From: Oscillospiraceae bacterium
GTDB lineage: Bacteria; Bacillota; Clostridia; Oscillospirales; Ruminococcaceae
Direction: 5' to 3'
Assembly (NCBI GenBank): GCA_017465665.1
Contig: JAFTVU010000005.1
Location: forward strand, 1-49,089
DNA: 49,089 nt
Shown here piece after piece: positions 41,236 through 49,089 of this stretch. Each line of letters opens with the position of its first letter. Within the stretch, counting starts at the first letter, position 1. A program made the translations under genes and the position numbers. Under the pieces are notes generated by a model. The model worked only from the letters and a program-made list of their open reading frames with translations. It did no database searches and had not been told where the DNA came from.

Positions 41236-44200
41236 ATGAATTTTGCCAATGCTACAAAGATCTCAAAAGAAGCTATACTGGAACGCAAGCAGATGCTTGA
41301 CGTTGCACGCGAGGAAGATGCGGCGATTGTCGATAATCTGACCGAGCTTAGCAGAATAAAGCAGGCAGAAAACAATAAGACCCGCGAGCCAAACAGGATC
41401 GTAGGCTTTTTTAAGAGGCTTTTCAGCTTTTTCAGCAGAAGAAGTGCCTCCAAAAGATATACAAGCGGTGATATGTCAACGGGTTCTGGCAAGGAGCGTA
41501 TGGGCGGAGCTTATGAGGAGTTCCTGCTGGCACAGCTTTCGTTCCAGACCGGTGGCAGCACTGCCTACAAGGACAATGCGCAGGCAAGCCTGCAGTTTTC
41601 TTCCAGAAGCAGTAACGGTGGCTCAGAAGCAGATACAAGCACTGCTGCCATTGACCGTGATATGAGCAGGAGAGGCAATAGGATCAGTAATTCCTCGACT
41701 GTTGTAACATACAAGGACAAACTGCGCCTTATTGACGTTACTGCAGCCTTTAAGATGAGAGGCGGATTCGGGCAGACAACAGCGCAATACAGAGCAAAGA
41801 CCGCAAGCCTCAAGCTTATGAACGAGTATCGCAAGCTCACTGTTCACGGAAATGGAAACGGTGCGTTTACGCTGCTGCATGATTATACTTCCGATACGGA
41901 TAAGTTCGGAGAGGTAGTAAGCGCAGATATCTATTACAGTAACGCTGAGATCGAAACAGGTAACTTCTTTATTCGCGACGGACGTCAGGGGCCTGAGCTC
42001 ATTTTCGGCGGAGCAAACGGAAGTATTACTGTTCCCGATCTTTTCAAGGCGAATTTCTTTGCTGCTGAAGCCAATGGTACAGATATCACCGCTTCGGATA
42101 TTATGATCTACCCGCTGAAAAATATTCTGTCATGGAAAGCTAATGAGAGTATTCCGATGGATGGAAATTTCGTTATGAATGACAACGGACTGCTTATTCA
42201 GACAGTACCGTTTGAGATGGAAAGCATAGAGGCTATGGGCGGTCTGTTCAAGGCTGAACAGGCACGCTTTAATATGGCTGTCAATGAGTCAGGCGATGTC
42301 GGACTTGAGTCAAACCTCGGAAAATGGAAACTCGGAGTGTCGCTGGAAAATATCGCAAGCATCGAGAAAACAGGCGTAAATACTGATGTGGAGGTCACCG
42401 AGGACCGCAGATTGCGTATTCCGAACAACGCTTCCGAAAAATACAGGTTGTCGCTTCTGGGTCATGATTTTGAGCTTCAGGCAACAGGCGCCGATACATT
42501 TATCGAAGTCGGTGAAAAATTCCTCGGACTCGGATTCAATCCTATAGATATTTCAATCGGCGGTTTAACCATAGAACAGGCACAGCTGAATATAGGCGTG
42601 GGCAAAGGTCAGGCAGAGCTTGGCTTCAGTGCAGACGCTATATCCAAGGCGGAACAGGGCGAATCTGTATTCCCTGAAGGAATGCAGATAGCCAACGTCA
42701 AGGGTAAGATCAGCGAAAAAGGTGTACAGGTCGAGTCGGCTGAAATGAGCTACACAGGCGAGATCGGCGGAGTTTCGATCGGCGATATGAGAGCTGGTAT
42801 CACCAACCTCGTTATTAACAACGACGGAGTATACTTTGATAAAATAGCAGCTACCGTCAATGATATGGCGATAGGCTCTTATGCTTCTGTGACAGAAGCA
42901 GGCGTTTCGTTGACTAAGGCAAAAGAGGACAAGGGCGTAAGTATAAATGTACTCTTTGGCGGACTTGATCTTAATATTGAGGACAAGATACCCTATGTTG
43001 ATATAAGCGCAGAGGGTATAAAAGGCGATATAAGCATCAAAGAGGGGGATTCCTCTGTATCTATTGATGGCGGAAGTATCAGCGTGAGCGTGAAGGATTT
43101 CGTTACACTTACATTGAATGACTTCGCTTATGCAAACGGAACGTTTTCTGCTGAAACTGTGCGCGCAGATATTCTCAACGGCGGTAAATTCGAGTCAGAG
43201 CTTTTCTGCGTTGATGCAGTGTCGCTGGCAGCCACAAAGCTTGCTATCAACCAAAATGGCTTGTCAGTCGAAGATGGCGGTAAGATCAGTGCAGAGCTTG
43301 AAAGAGTAAAGCTCGCAGGAGTTGATATCAGCAATATCAATGCCGATATTGATCCCGCAAATTGGAATGTAAAGGCGCAGGCTGAACTGAAAGACGTAGG
43401 ACACGATTTCGATTTTGCTTCGCTGAAGTTCGGCGGTGTGATCGGTGTTGAATATACAGACGGAGCACTCACTGCCGTTGTCGATGGCATTAGTGCATCG
43501 ATAGATACCGACTATTTCACACTGTCTGTGTCTGAAATCAGTAAGACCTCAGGCAAGGATCTTCAGTTCGGTAGCGTTGTTGTCAGCACCAGCAAGCTGC
43601 TGGGCGACAAGGCGATAACTGCGAATGTAAAGGATCTTGTTCTCAGCAGATATGCGTCGAACATTTCGTTTGGCAGTATCGTTATAAACTATAACAGCGA
43701 CATCAGTATTTTTGGTGCGGTGATCATCGAAACGCCGCAGGTAGAGATCGCCGAGAATTTCTCGGGATTCATAGCAGGGGGAAAAGTGCGCCTTGATACG
43801 CCGCTCCTTGAAGCAAGCGGTGACTTTGAGGTGTCTTTCCTCAAGGATAACGGTTATTTCCCCTCTGTTACAAAGGCTGACAACCTTAGTGTTGAGATCA
43901 AAAATGTCGCAAAGATCGACAATATAGAGGTAACAAGCGTGCAGGACGAGCTGCGCATTAAGTTCAGCAATATCGATCTTGATAAGAAATTCGGTTCCGG
44001 CTTCAGCCTTTCTGCCGAGTCTTTAGGCGGTACTTTCCATCTGTCTAAAAAGGATAAGGTGCGTCTGACCGATGTAAGCGGCAGCATAAATGCGTCCTAT
44101 CAGGATTTCTTCAGCCTTTCGCTCTCAGATATCGCTAACGATGATAAGGGTATCTATGCAGGAAACATCAACGCAACACTTACAAAGACCGATTTCTTCG

Positions 44201-47200
44201 GCGGAATGATCAAGATAGCGGGAATTGAAGTCAATGCAAAGAATATCGGAATCAGCAGCCGAGGCTTGTACGTCGGTGAGGGCGCATCCTTTGACGCTCT
44301 TATAAAAGGCATGAATATAGCGGGATGCGAGATCAGCGCTGTAACAGCTGCGATTGGCCCTGAGGGAGCGTTTGAGGCAGGAATAAACTTTGCCGAGCAA
44401 GGATCTGAGGTAAAGCTCTCCGATGGATTTTCATTTGTCTTTACAGGTGCGGCGCAGTTTGGTTATGACAACGGCACTCTGTCTATTGACCTTTCCAAGA
44501 CGGGTATCGGCTTCAAAACCCAAATGATGGAAATGACGGCAGCAGGTATTTCTGCTGAAGTCGGCGGATTCGGAATCGAAAAGCTCGATGTCAGCATAAA
44601 GAATATTCCCGGACTTGACGGTGCTGTAGCTGCACAGGCAAAAAGTCTCTTGCTCACCCGTGATAAGCTGGGCTTTGAGAGCATAACAGTGTCCTATTCC
44701 GATAAGATATCCCTGTTCGACGGAATGATCACAGTTGATAAGCCCGTTGTGGATATCCAAAACAACTTTGAAAGAATAGAAGCAAGCGGTAATATCGGCT
44801 TTACGACCAAGGTCTTGAATGCAGGCGGCGATATCAGAGTCGCTTATGACAGGAGCAAAACTATGCCTGAGCTTGTGTCGGCGAAAAATGTGTCGTTGGG
44901 AATCGATAAGGTAGGTACATTGTCGATCGGCGAGATGCTTACCGAGAATGATGCCAAGACACTTCGCTTCAATGATATTGCTCTTGAAGGCTTCAGTCAT
45001 GATGGCGATGGGGAAGGCAGATCGTTGTTTGAGAGAATGTGCTCCACCATCAGAGAGGGTATGTCGGCAACTCTGGCAACCGCTACATATGACAAGACGA
45101 ATGGATTGCAGTACAACTTTGACGATATTCAGTTCAAGATAAAGCAGTATAAGATTCCTTTCGGCGAAAAGGGCGAGGCTATCATAAATGTTCAGGATAA
45201 GATATTGCATCTTGATTATGCAATAAGTCTTCCGAACGATCATAAATTCCCTGCAGACGCTAAAAACTGGCAGGTTCCGAGGCTTATTGAGCTGGGTGCG
45301 GATTATCCTATCATCCCAGGTGCAGTATCCGTCGGTGGCTCGTTGTTTGCGGGTGCGGCAATGAATGCAACAGCCGCTCTTGATATGAAGCTCGATACGA
45401 CCGAAAAGTCAGTAGTGGGTAATGCGGCTGCCGAACTTAAAGCAATAGCAGGCGTAGGCGCAAATGCAAAGCTCACCATAGGTGTGCCCGGTCTTGCTTC
45501 ACTAGTGCTGGGACTCGAGGGCACTCTTGCGGGAATGATTTCCGATTCCCGCATTCAGGCAAATATCGGAGTTCAGATGCTCAACGGCAGACCCGATATC
45601 ATGAAGGAAAAGACCGATTTCAGCTATGACCTCAATTTCAAAATGAAGTCATATCTTAAGGCGTTCGTCAATGCTAAGGCGCTGTTCGTTCTGGATAAGC
45701 AGCTTTACAGTGCCGATATCGCCAATATCGATCTCTGCTCGGCAGCACTGTCGGGTAGTGCGGGCTTTGGCGTCGACGGCAAATGGAGACTCAACGATGA
45801 CAGAGTGTTTGATTTCAATCTCGGCGAACAGCTCAAAGATGTGCTCAATATCCGCTCAGCAGGAGAGCAGCTTGATAAAGCACGAAGCCTGAATAATAAA
45901 ATGAAGGAATATCAGGCAATGATCGGTTTCGATGTCTGGGGCTCGGAAAAGGCATTCTATACCGCATCCAAGCTACAGGGCGATATCATGAGTCAGCTTT
46001 CGGCCATAAGCGAACTGAGCGAGTATGCCATTAAACGACTTGCATCAATTGATAAGAAGTCGATCGACGCAGAAAAAGAGCAGGACCGCAGCAGAGCTGA
46101 TATAGAAAATAAAGCGCTTATACTTGAGCGTGTTGCTAAGCTGAATTCAGGAAATGATATGTCAGAGGCTGACCTCAGGATGGCAGCTACTATTGACATC
46201 CTTCTCCAGAAGAAAGCAGATAAAAATACCCTGAAGTCGGCAGACGTGATGCCGATGATATCGTCACTGCATGATGTTGAACCGATCAAGGTCATGGCAT
46301 ACATCAGTAAGAGGTGGGGACTTAATGTAAAATCAGGCAGCTCGGAAGGAGGACGCTTGGGTGAGGACGATGTTATCAAGTATCAGAATGACTATGTAGT
46401 TCTCAGGAAAACATTGAAATCTATCTATGATCGTCCGATAAACTATGAGAGAGAGCAACTTGAATCCTTGTATGAAACTGCGGTCAATTCAAGTAAAAAG
46501 GTGATTTCGGACAGCCGTCTGAACAATCAGACGTTCATGGAAAAGTCATCTGCCACCCTGAAAGATATAAAGCTCAAAAATGAGGAGTATATCAAGATCA
46601 CCGCCCAAATAGTTGAGGCTGAAAAGAATATCAACGAATATGCTGAAAAAGAAAAAAATGCAAGCGCCAAGGAAATGGAGCTGATGAATGATGAGGCCTC
46701 TGCATCAGCTAACCAGAGCAAGATAGCTGAACAACGTAAAAAGGTCGGCAAATATGTCCTTAAGCTTGATGAGTATAAGAAAAAGAAGAACAAGCTGGTT
46801 GAAACACAGTCAGCAATCAGTACTTCTCTTAACGTCATAAAGCTCCAGTTCGTCAATAACACGGATACCCAGAAGCTAGTAGAAAGTATCGGCTTCAGTG
46901 CAAACGAATTCAGGGATAAACGTAAGGCGATGAGCGATCAACGTGATAAGCTTATTGATTACAATAAAGTCATCAGACATAATGAGGCAGCGATCGATCT
47001 GTCGGGTATTCATTCCCCTGAAAACAGCAAGACAAAATACGATCTTAATCCCCTCAGAGCAATGGTAAACGAGATGGGCAGCAGCTCTTATAACGATAGC
47101 TACAAGAAGGTGATAGAGGACTTTATTTCCGCAAACACTACAAGTGTTTCTTATGACCAGTACAAGGATATCAGCGACAAGCTCCTCAGCAAAAACCGTG

Positions 47201-47697
47201 AAAAGAACACTGCCAGATACACAAGACTGTTGACCCACAGACTTGTAACCGCTGACAAACGCAACCAAACGGATTTTGTTGAAGACAAACTCTTAAGACG
47301 AATGTTGGGCGAAGATTTCACCAAAGATGTTTCCAGTGAGAAAAAAGGTCAGGAACTGATAGATGCTCTGTCATTGGATATGGTAACTAAAATGAATACC
47401 AGCAGCTCTGATATCGAAGAAAGGCAGAATCATATCAGGGCGCTTGAGGATATCATCATTCAGGCGGCAGAAGCCAACAGCACAGCAATCAGTACATTGT
47501 ACAAGCTCAATGAGATATCTCCACAGTCCTTCGCCGTGGATTATGATCCTTATCAAGAAAATTCCTCAACCGAAGGCGTGAAGAATTCTATCGGCACATT
47601 GGCCAAGGGTGAAGAATTTGAAGACGGCGAGTATGCTTCCATGATCAACAGACTTCACAATGAGGCCAAAACCATAACCAATGAAATAAAACAATAA
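41236..47697 (+). CDS. Giant 2153-residue protein with tandem beta repeats and a coiled-coil C-terminus
   Basis: AAAGGAGG precedes the ATG, 14 bases after the ATPase stop. There is no signal peptide or membrane helix. A basic amphipathic stretch (G-F-F-K-R-L-F-S-F-F-S-R-R) lies near residue 57. From about 180 to 1500 the chain is short strands and turns (V-K-G-K-I-S-E-K-G-V, I-N-A-T-L-T-K-T-D-F). Two units of about 336 residues are clearly alike: they start at D-F-V-T-L-T-L (621) and D-F-F-S-L-S-L (957), with inner matches such as I-S-I-F-G-A-V-I and I-S-L-F-D-G-M-I; a weaker third copy precedes them. The pattern recalls AsmA/TamB/VPS13-type beta grooves. From about 1545 to 2150 it is charged helix, probably coiled coil. 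The family is unknown to me. Place at the end of the operon fits cargo, a fibre or an anchoring rod. Confidence 0.75.
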   Translation: MNFANATKISKEAILERKQMLDVAREEDAAIVDNLTELSRIKQAENNKTREPNRIVGFFKRLFSFFSRRSASKRYTSGDMSTGSGKERMGGAYEEFLLAQLSFQTGGSTAYKDNAQASLQFSSRSSNGGSEADTSTAAIDRDMSRRGNRISNSSTVVTYKDKLRLIDVTAAFKMRGGFGQTTAQYRAKTASLKLMNEYRKLTVHGNGNGAFTLLHDYTSDTDKFGEVVSADIYYSNAEIETGNFFIRDGRQGPELIFGGANGSITVPDLFKANFFAAEANGTDITASDIMIYPLKNILSWKANESIPMDGNFVMNDNGLLIQTVPFEMESIEAMGGLFKAEQARFNMAVNESGDVGLESNLGKWKLGVSLENIASIEKTGVNTDVEVTEDRRLRIPNNASEKYRLSLLGHDFELQATGADTFIEVGEKFLGLGFNPIDISIGGLTIEQAQLNIGVGKGQAELGFSADAISKAEQGESVFPEGMQIANVKGKISEKGVQVESAEMSYTGEIGGVSIGDMRAGITNLVINNDGVYFDKIAATVNDMAIGSYASVTEAGVSLTKAKEDKGVSINVLFGGLDLNIEDKIPYVDISAEGIKGDISIKEGDSSVSIDGGSISVSVKDFVTLTLNDFAYANGTFSAETVRADILNGGKFESELFCVDAVSLAATKLAINQNGLSVEDGGKISAELERVKLAGVDISNINADIDPANWNVKAQAELKDVGHDFDFASLKFGGVIGVEYTDGALTAVVDGISASIDTDYFTLSVSEISKTSGKDLQFGSVVVSTSKLLGDKAITANVKDLVLSRYASNISFGSIVINYNSDISIFGAVIIETPQVEIAENFSGFIAGGKVRLDTPLLEASGDFEVSFLKDNGYFPSVTKADNLSVEIKNVAKIDNIEVTSVQDELRIKFSNIDLDKKFGSGFSLSAESLGGTFHLSKKDKVRLTDVSGSINASYQDFFSLSLSDIANDDKGIYAGNINATLTKTDFFGGMIKIAGIEVNAKNIGISSRGLYVGEGASFDALIKGMNIAGCEISAVTAAIGPEGAFEAGINFAEQGSEVKLSDGFSFVFTGAAQFGYDNGTLSIDLSKTGIGFKTQMMEMTAAGISAEVGGFGIEKLDVSIKNIPGLDGAVAAQAKSLLLTRDKLGFESITVSYSDKISLFDGMITVDKPVVDIQNNFERIEASGNIGFTTKVLNAGGDIRVAYDRSKTMPELVSAKNVSLGIDKVGTLSIGEMLTENDAKTLRFNDIALEGFSHDGDGEGRSLFERMCSTIREGMSATLATATYDKTNGLQYNFDDIQFKIKQYKIPFGEKGEAIINVQDKILHLDYAISLPNDHKFPADAKNWQVPRLIELGADYPIIPGAVSVGGSLFAGAAMNATAALDMKLDTTEKSVVGNAAAELKAIAGVGANAKLTIGVPGLASLVLGLEGTLAGMISDSRIQANIGVQMLNGRPDIMKEKTDFSYDLNFKMKSYLKAFVNAKALFVLDKQLYSADIANIDLCSAALSGSAGFGVDGKWRLNDDRVFDFNLGEQLKDVLNIRSAGEQLDKARSLNNKMKEYQAMIGFDVWGSEKAFYTASKLQGDIMSQLSAISELSEYAIKRLASIDKKSIDAEKEQDRSRADIENKALILERVAKLNSGNDMSEADLRMAATIDILLQKKADKNTLKSADVMPMISSLHDVEPIKVMAYISKRWGLNVKSGSSEGGRLGEDDVIKYQNDYVVLRKTLKSIYDRPINYEREQLESLYETAVNSSKKVISDSRLNNQTFMEKSSATLKDIKLKNEEYIKITAQIVEAEKNINEYAEKEKNASAKEMELMNDEASASANQSKIAEQRKKVGKYVLKLDEYKKKKNKLVETQSAISTSLNVIKLQFVNNTDTQKLVESIGFSANEFRDKRKAMSDQRDKLIDYNKVIRHNEAAIDLSGIHSPENSKTKYDLNPLRAMVNEMGSSSYNDSYKKVIEDFISANTTSVSYDQYKDISDKLLSKNREKNTARYTRLLTHRLVTADKRNQTDFVEDKLLRRMLGEDFTKDVSSEKKGQELIDALSLDMVTKMNTSSSDIEERQNHIRALEDIIIQAAEANSTAISTLYKLNEISPQSFAVDYDPYQENSSTEGVKNSIGTLAKGEEFEDGEYASMINRLHNEAKTITNEIKQ

Positions 47698-47717
47698 ATC
47701 AACAAAGGAGTGAGCAA

Positions 47718-48548
47718 ATGAAATCTGCACTCAATAACGGTAAATATCTCATAATGAGTATAGTATCCGAAAGTGAGGATATAACCGTCTATATAGCGCG
47801 CAATCATGCAAAGCAGCAGTTTGTTGTGAATGAAGTAAAAAGCATTTCACTTATAAATGAATGGCTGCCGAAGATAAACGGATTGAGTGAGGAGGGCAGG
47901 ATCTGCTGCTTTACGGAAAGCTCCAATCTTTATATCGTTACCCGATATTATGATGGTGACAATCCTGAGTATATCTTTTCGGGAGGAAATACCGAGCTTT
48001 CGATGAAACTTGAAATGATAAAAGCGTTTACCTTTTCTCTGATCAGCTATTCGGAGTTTCCGGATTTTATCCTGAAAAGCCTACTGCTGCCTGAGAACGT
48101 ATGCGTATACCGAAACGAGCTCCGCTCGAATTGCATGATATTGACAGGTGAGAAAAAAACGCCGATGCAGCTTTTTTATGATCTTATGAATGACTATTTT
48201 ACGATAGATGATGTTAAAAAGCTGTCATATATCAGCATTGTTATAGAAAAACTGAAAAATGGCGTGTATTCTGATTTTATGCAGGTGTATCTGGATATGG
48301 ATCAGCTTACTGGCAAGCTGCAGCAGAACAATGCTATATCTAAGCTGAAGTCGTTCTATCAGCGCAGCAAGGGCTACATAACGATAGCGATATCGGCTGC
48401 GGTGATAGTGCTGGCGATCATTGTCATATACAATATGTTTATAAAAGGCTCGAAAGATTCAACAGGACAGACGCACAATCCGATAGACCACATCGGAACG
48501 GTCATGCTGGAGGAGAATACCTCGCAGCATACAACAGAACCTGAATAA
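47718..48548 (+). CDS. Membrane-anchored pseudokinase-like protein
   Basis: 276 residues; AAAGGAG lies just upstream, 20 bases after the giant gene. Residues 8-60 look like a kinase N-lobe (I-M-S-I-V-S-E-S-E-D-I-T-V-Y-I-A-R), but the VAIK lysine is absent (F-V-V-N-E-V). L-Y-I-V-T-R-Y-Y-D-G (71-80) resembles a kinase hinge, and L-L-P-E-N-V-C-V-Y (123-131) the region after a lost H-R-D; no D-F-G is seen. A membrane helix spans 219-242, leaving a 34-residue outer tail rich in His, Asn and Thr. Pseudokinase-plus-helix is also the design of EssB/YukC of type VII secretion, though I cannot show homology. It may hold the CIS or the giant protein at the membrane. It ends the operon. Confidence 0.7.
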   Translation: MKSALNNGKYLIMSIVSESEDITVYIARNHAKQQFVVNEVKSISLINEWLPKINGLSEEGRICCFTESSNLYIVTRYYDGDNPEYIFSGGNTELSMKLEMIKAFTFSLISYSEFPDFILKSLLLPENVCVYRNELRSNCMILTGEKKTPMQLFYDLMNDYFTIDDVKKLSYISIVIEKLKNGVYSDFMQVYLDMDQLTGKLQQNNAISKLKSFYQRSKGYITIAISAAVIVLAIIVIYNMFIKGSKDSTGQTHNPIDHIGTVMLEENTSQHTTEPE

Positions 48549-48552
48549 AATC

Positions 48553-48579
48553 AAAACCACCACTTCAGTGGTGGTTTTT
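48553..48579 (+). terminator. Terminator of the rightward CIS operon
   Basis: AAAACCACCACT (48553-48564) pairs with AGTGGTGGTTTT (48567-48578) around a 2-base loop, continuing as T. It lies 5 bases after the stop of the last CIS gene; a strong intrinsic terminator. Confidence 0.9.
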
Positions 48580-48906
48580 GCTTGTCGAAAAAGTCTAGCA
48601 TATTCTTAATATCGATATGGATAAATTTTGAAGCTTGGATGCTATGTAGAAATGTCCAAGCCTCTCTGTCCTAGCCCGATGATTGTATCAAATACCGCAA
48701 TCTTTGCCAATCAAAAGGCTTTGTTGTGCGAAACAGAGCCTTTTATTTTTTCCCGTTTGCTCACGAGCATCTAAAGACATCTAAAGGATTTTCGGGTTAT
48801 TTTGTCTTAAAAACGGGAAGTTTAACCAATACTGATACCGTAGTTGATACGCTCAGCTACGGTATTTTGGTTTTTTGACAGCCTTGATCATATTTTGACT
48901 TTACGC
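48580..48906. other. Intergenic stretch with two further terminator-like hairpins
   Basis: No gene is visible. AAAAGGCTTTGTT (48713-48725) pairs with AACAGAGCCTTTT (48732-48744, one G-T pair), followed by a T-run to about 48750. ATACCGTAG (48835-48843) pairs with CTACGGTAT (48857-48865), extended by AACCAA/TTGGTT and followed by T to 48876. A weaker stem GCTTGGA/TCCAAGC lies near 48631-48659. Stacked terminators seal the CIS operon off from the next gene and may mark an old insertion boundary. Confidence 0.6.
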
Positions 48907-48935
48907 TTGACTGACTCCTCGTAAAATGCTATACT
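48907..48935 (+). promoter_or_regulatory. Sigma-A-type promoter of the partial response regulator gene
   Basis: TTGACT (48907-48912), 17 bases, TATACT (48930-48935): close to consensus, 35 bases before the ATG at 48970. A second TTGACT lies 12 bases upstream of the -35. Confidence 0.75.
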
Positions 48936-48969
48936 TTAAAAGTACATGACAACAGAAAGGGGAGATACT

Positions 48970-49089
48970 ATGCTGCGTATCGCTGTGTGCGATGATGAAA
49001 AGCAACTGGCAGAAGAAAACAAAGCTGTGCTGGAAAAAACGCTGGCAGAGATCTGCGTCAGTGCTGAAATAGCCGTATATACAGACAGC
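48970..49089 (+). CDS. Response regulator, 5' part only (LytTR/AgrA-like receiver)
   Basis: Forty codons run to the window end. The start M-L-R-I-A-V-C-D-D-E-K-Q-L-A-E-E-N is the first strand and acidic pocket of a receiver domain, in the style of AgrA/LytTR regulators (I-A-V-C-D-D-E). GGGGAG lies 5 bases before the ATG. The output domain is outside the window, so the LytTR assignment is a guess from the N-terminus. It has its own promoter and is not part of the CIS operon. Confidence 0.75.
   Translation, partial: MLRIAVCDDEKQLAEENKAVLEKTLAEICVSAEIAVYTDS

Noticed and set aside
44431-45243. A 270-codon leftward open frame inside the giant gene
   Set aside because: The rightward frame has a repeat structure and a strong ribosome site; the leftward one looks random, rich in Cys, His and Ile.
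10811-48548. Calling the locus an ordinary prophage or R-type tailocin
   Set aside because: It has the CIS-specific AAA+ ATPase, DUF4255 cap and DUF4280 tip and lacks capsid, terminase, holin and lysin genes.

Overview
The window looks like a chromosomal segment from a Gram-positive gut clostridium, most likely Ruminococcus or a close Oscillospiraceae relative. The basis is strong AGGAGG-type ribosome binding sites, TTG/GTG starts, LytS-type kinases, SpoIIE phosphatase/STAS regulation, a SARP-type response regulator ending in a QYSWAE-like motif, and CuAO-type stalk domains. This is an inference; no rRNA or marker gene is present.

Layout. Bases 1-125 hold the start of a leftward VRR-NUC nuclease gene, probably the edge of a prophage, followed by about 760 bases with TTGTTC repeats and no convincing gene. 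Bases 888-10715 form a signalling block: a LytS-like histidine kinase; a leftward SpoIIE phosphatase fused to an RsbW-like ATPase domain, with a lipoprotein; a divergent STAS anti-sigma antagonist; and a leftward operon of an APH-fold kinase, a MATE transporter fused to an RsbW-like domain, and a SARP-type response regulator.

Bases 10811-48548 are one contractile injection system (CIS, the phage-tail-like eCIS/T6SS-iv class), built as two divergent operons firing from a shared control region at 28554-28838. The leftward operon encodes sheath, tube, a 920-residue polar protein (tape-measure candidate), a LysM-less tube-hub adaptor, a four-pass membrane receptor with a degenerate nucleotide-cyclase domain, gp25, two baseplate-J proteins, gpI and an Ig-tipped baseplate protein. 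The rightward operon encodes an assembly chaperone, a small DUF6760-like protein, a second tube protein, the gp27-like hub, the gp5-like spike, a membrane-anchored MORN protein, a secreted TolC-like protein, a secreted stalk-domain protein, the DUF4255 terminator cap, a small unknown protein, a DUF4280 PAAR-like tip, the AAA+ ATPase, a 2153-residue repeat protein and a membrane-anchored kinase-like protein without recognisable catalytic residues. Terminators follow, then the first 40 codons of another response regulator.

How it may work together (inference). The core is ordinary CIS, but the operons also carry five envelope proteins (two secreted, three membrane-anchored), two of them built on dead-enzyme folds. 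That suggests a CIS docked to, or sensed through, a monoderm envelope rather than a freely released particle. A pair of TTGTCA repeats exactly 11 bp apart recurs upstream of the SpoIIE/STAS genes, the kinase-MATE-SARP operon and the CIS operons. An 11-bp repeat period at this position is typical of SARP operators, and a SARP-type regulator is encoded here, so one regulator may tie the signalling block to the CIS.
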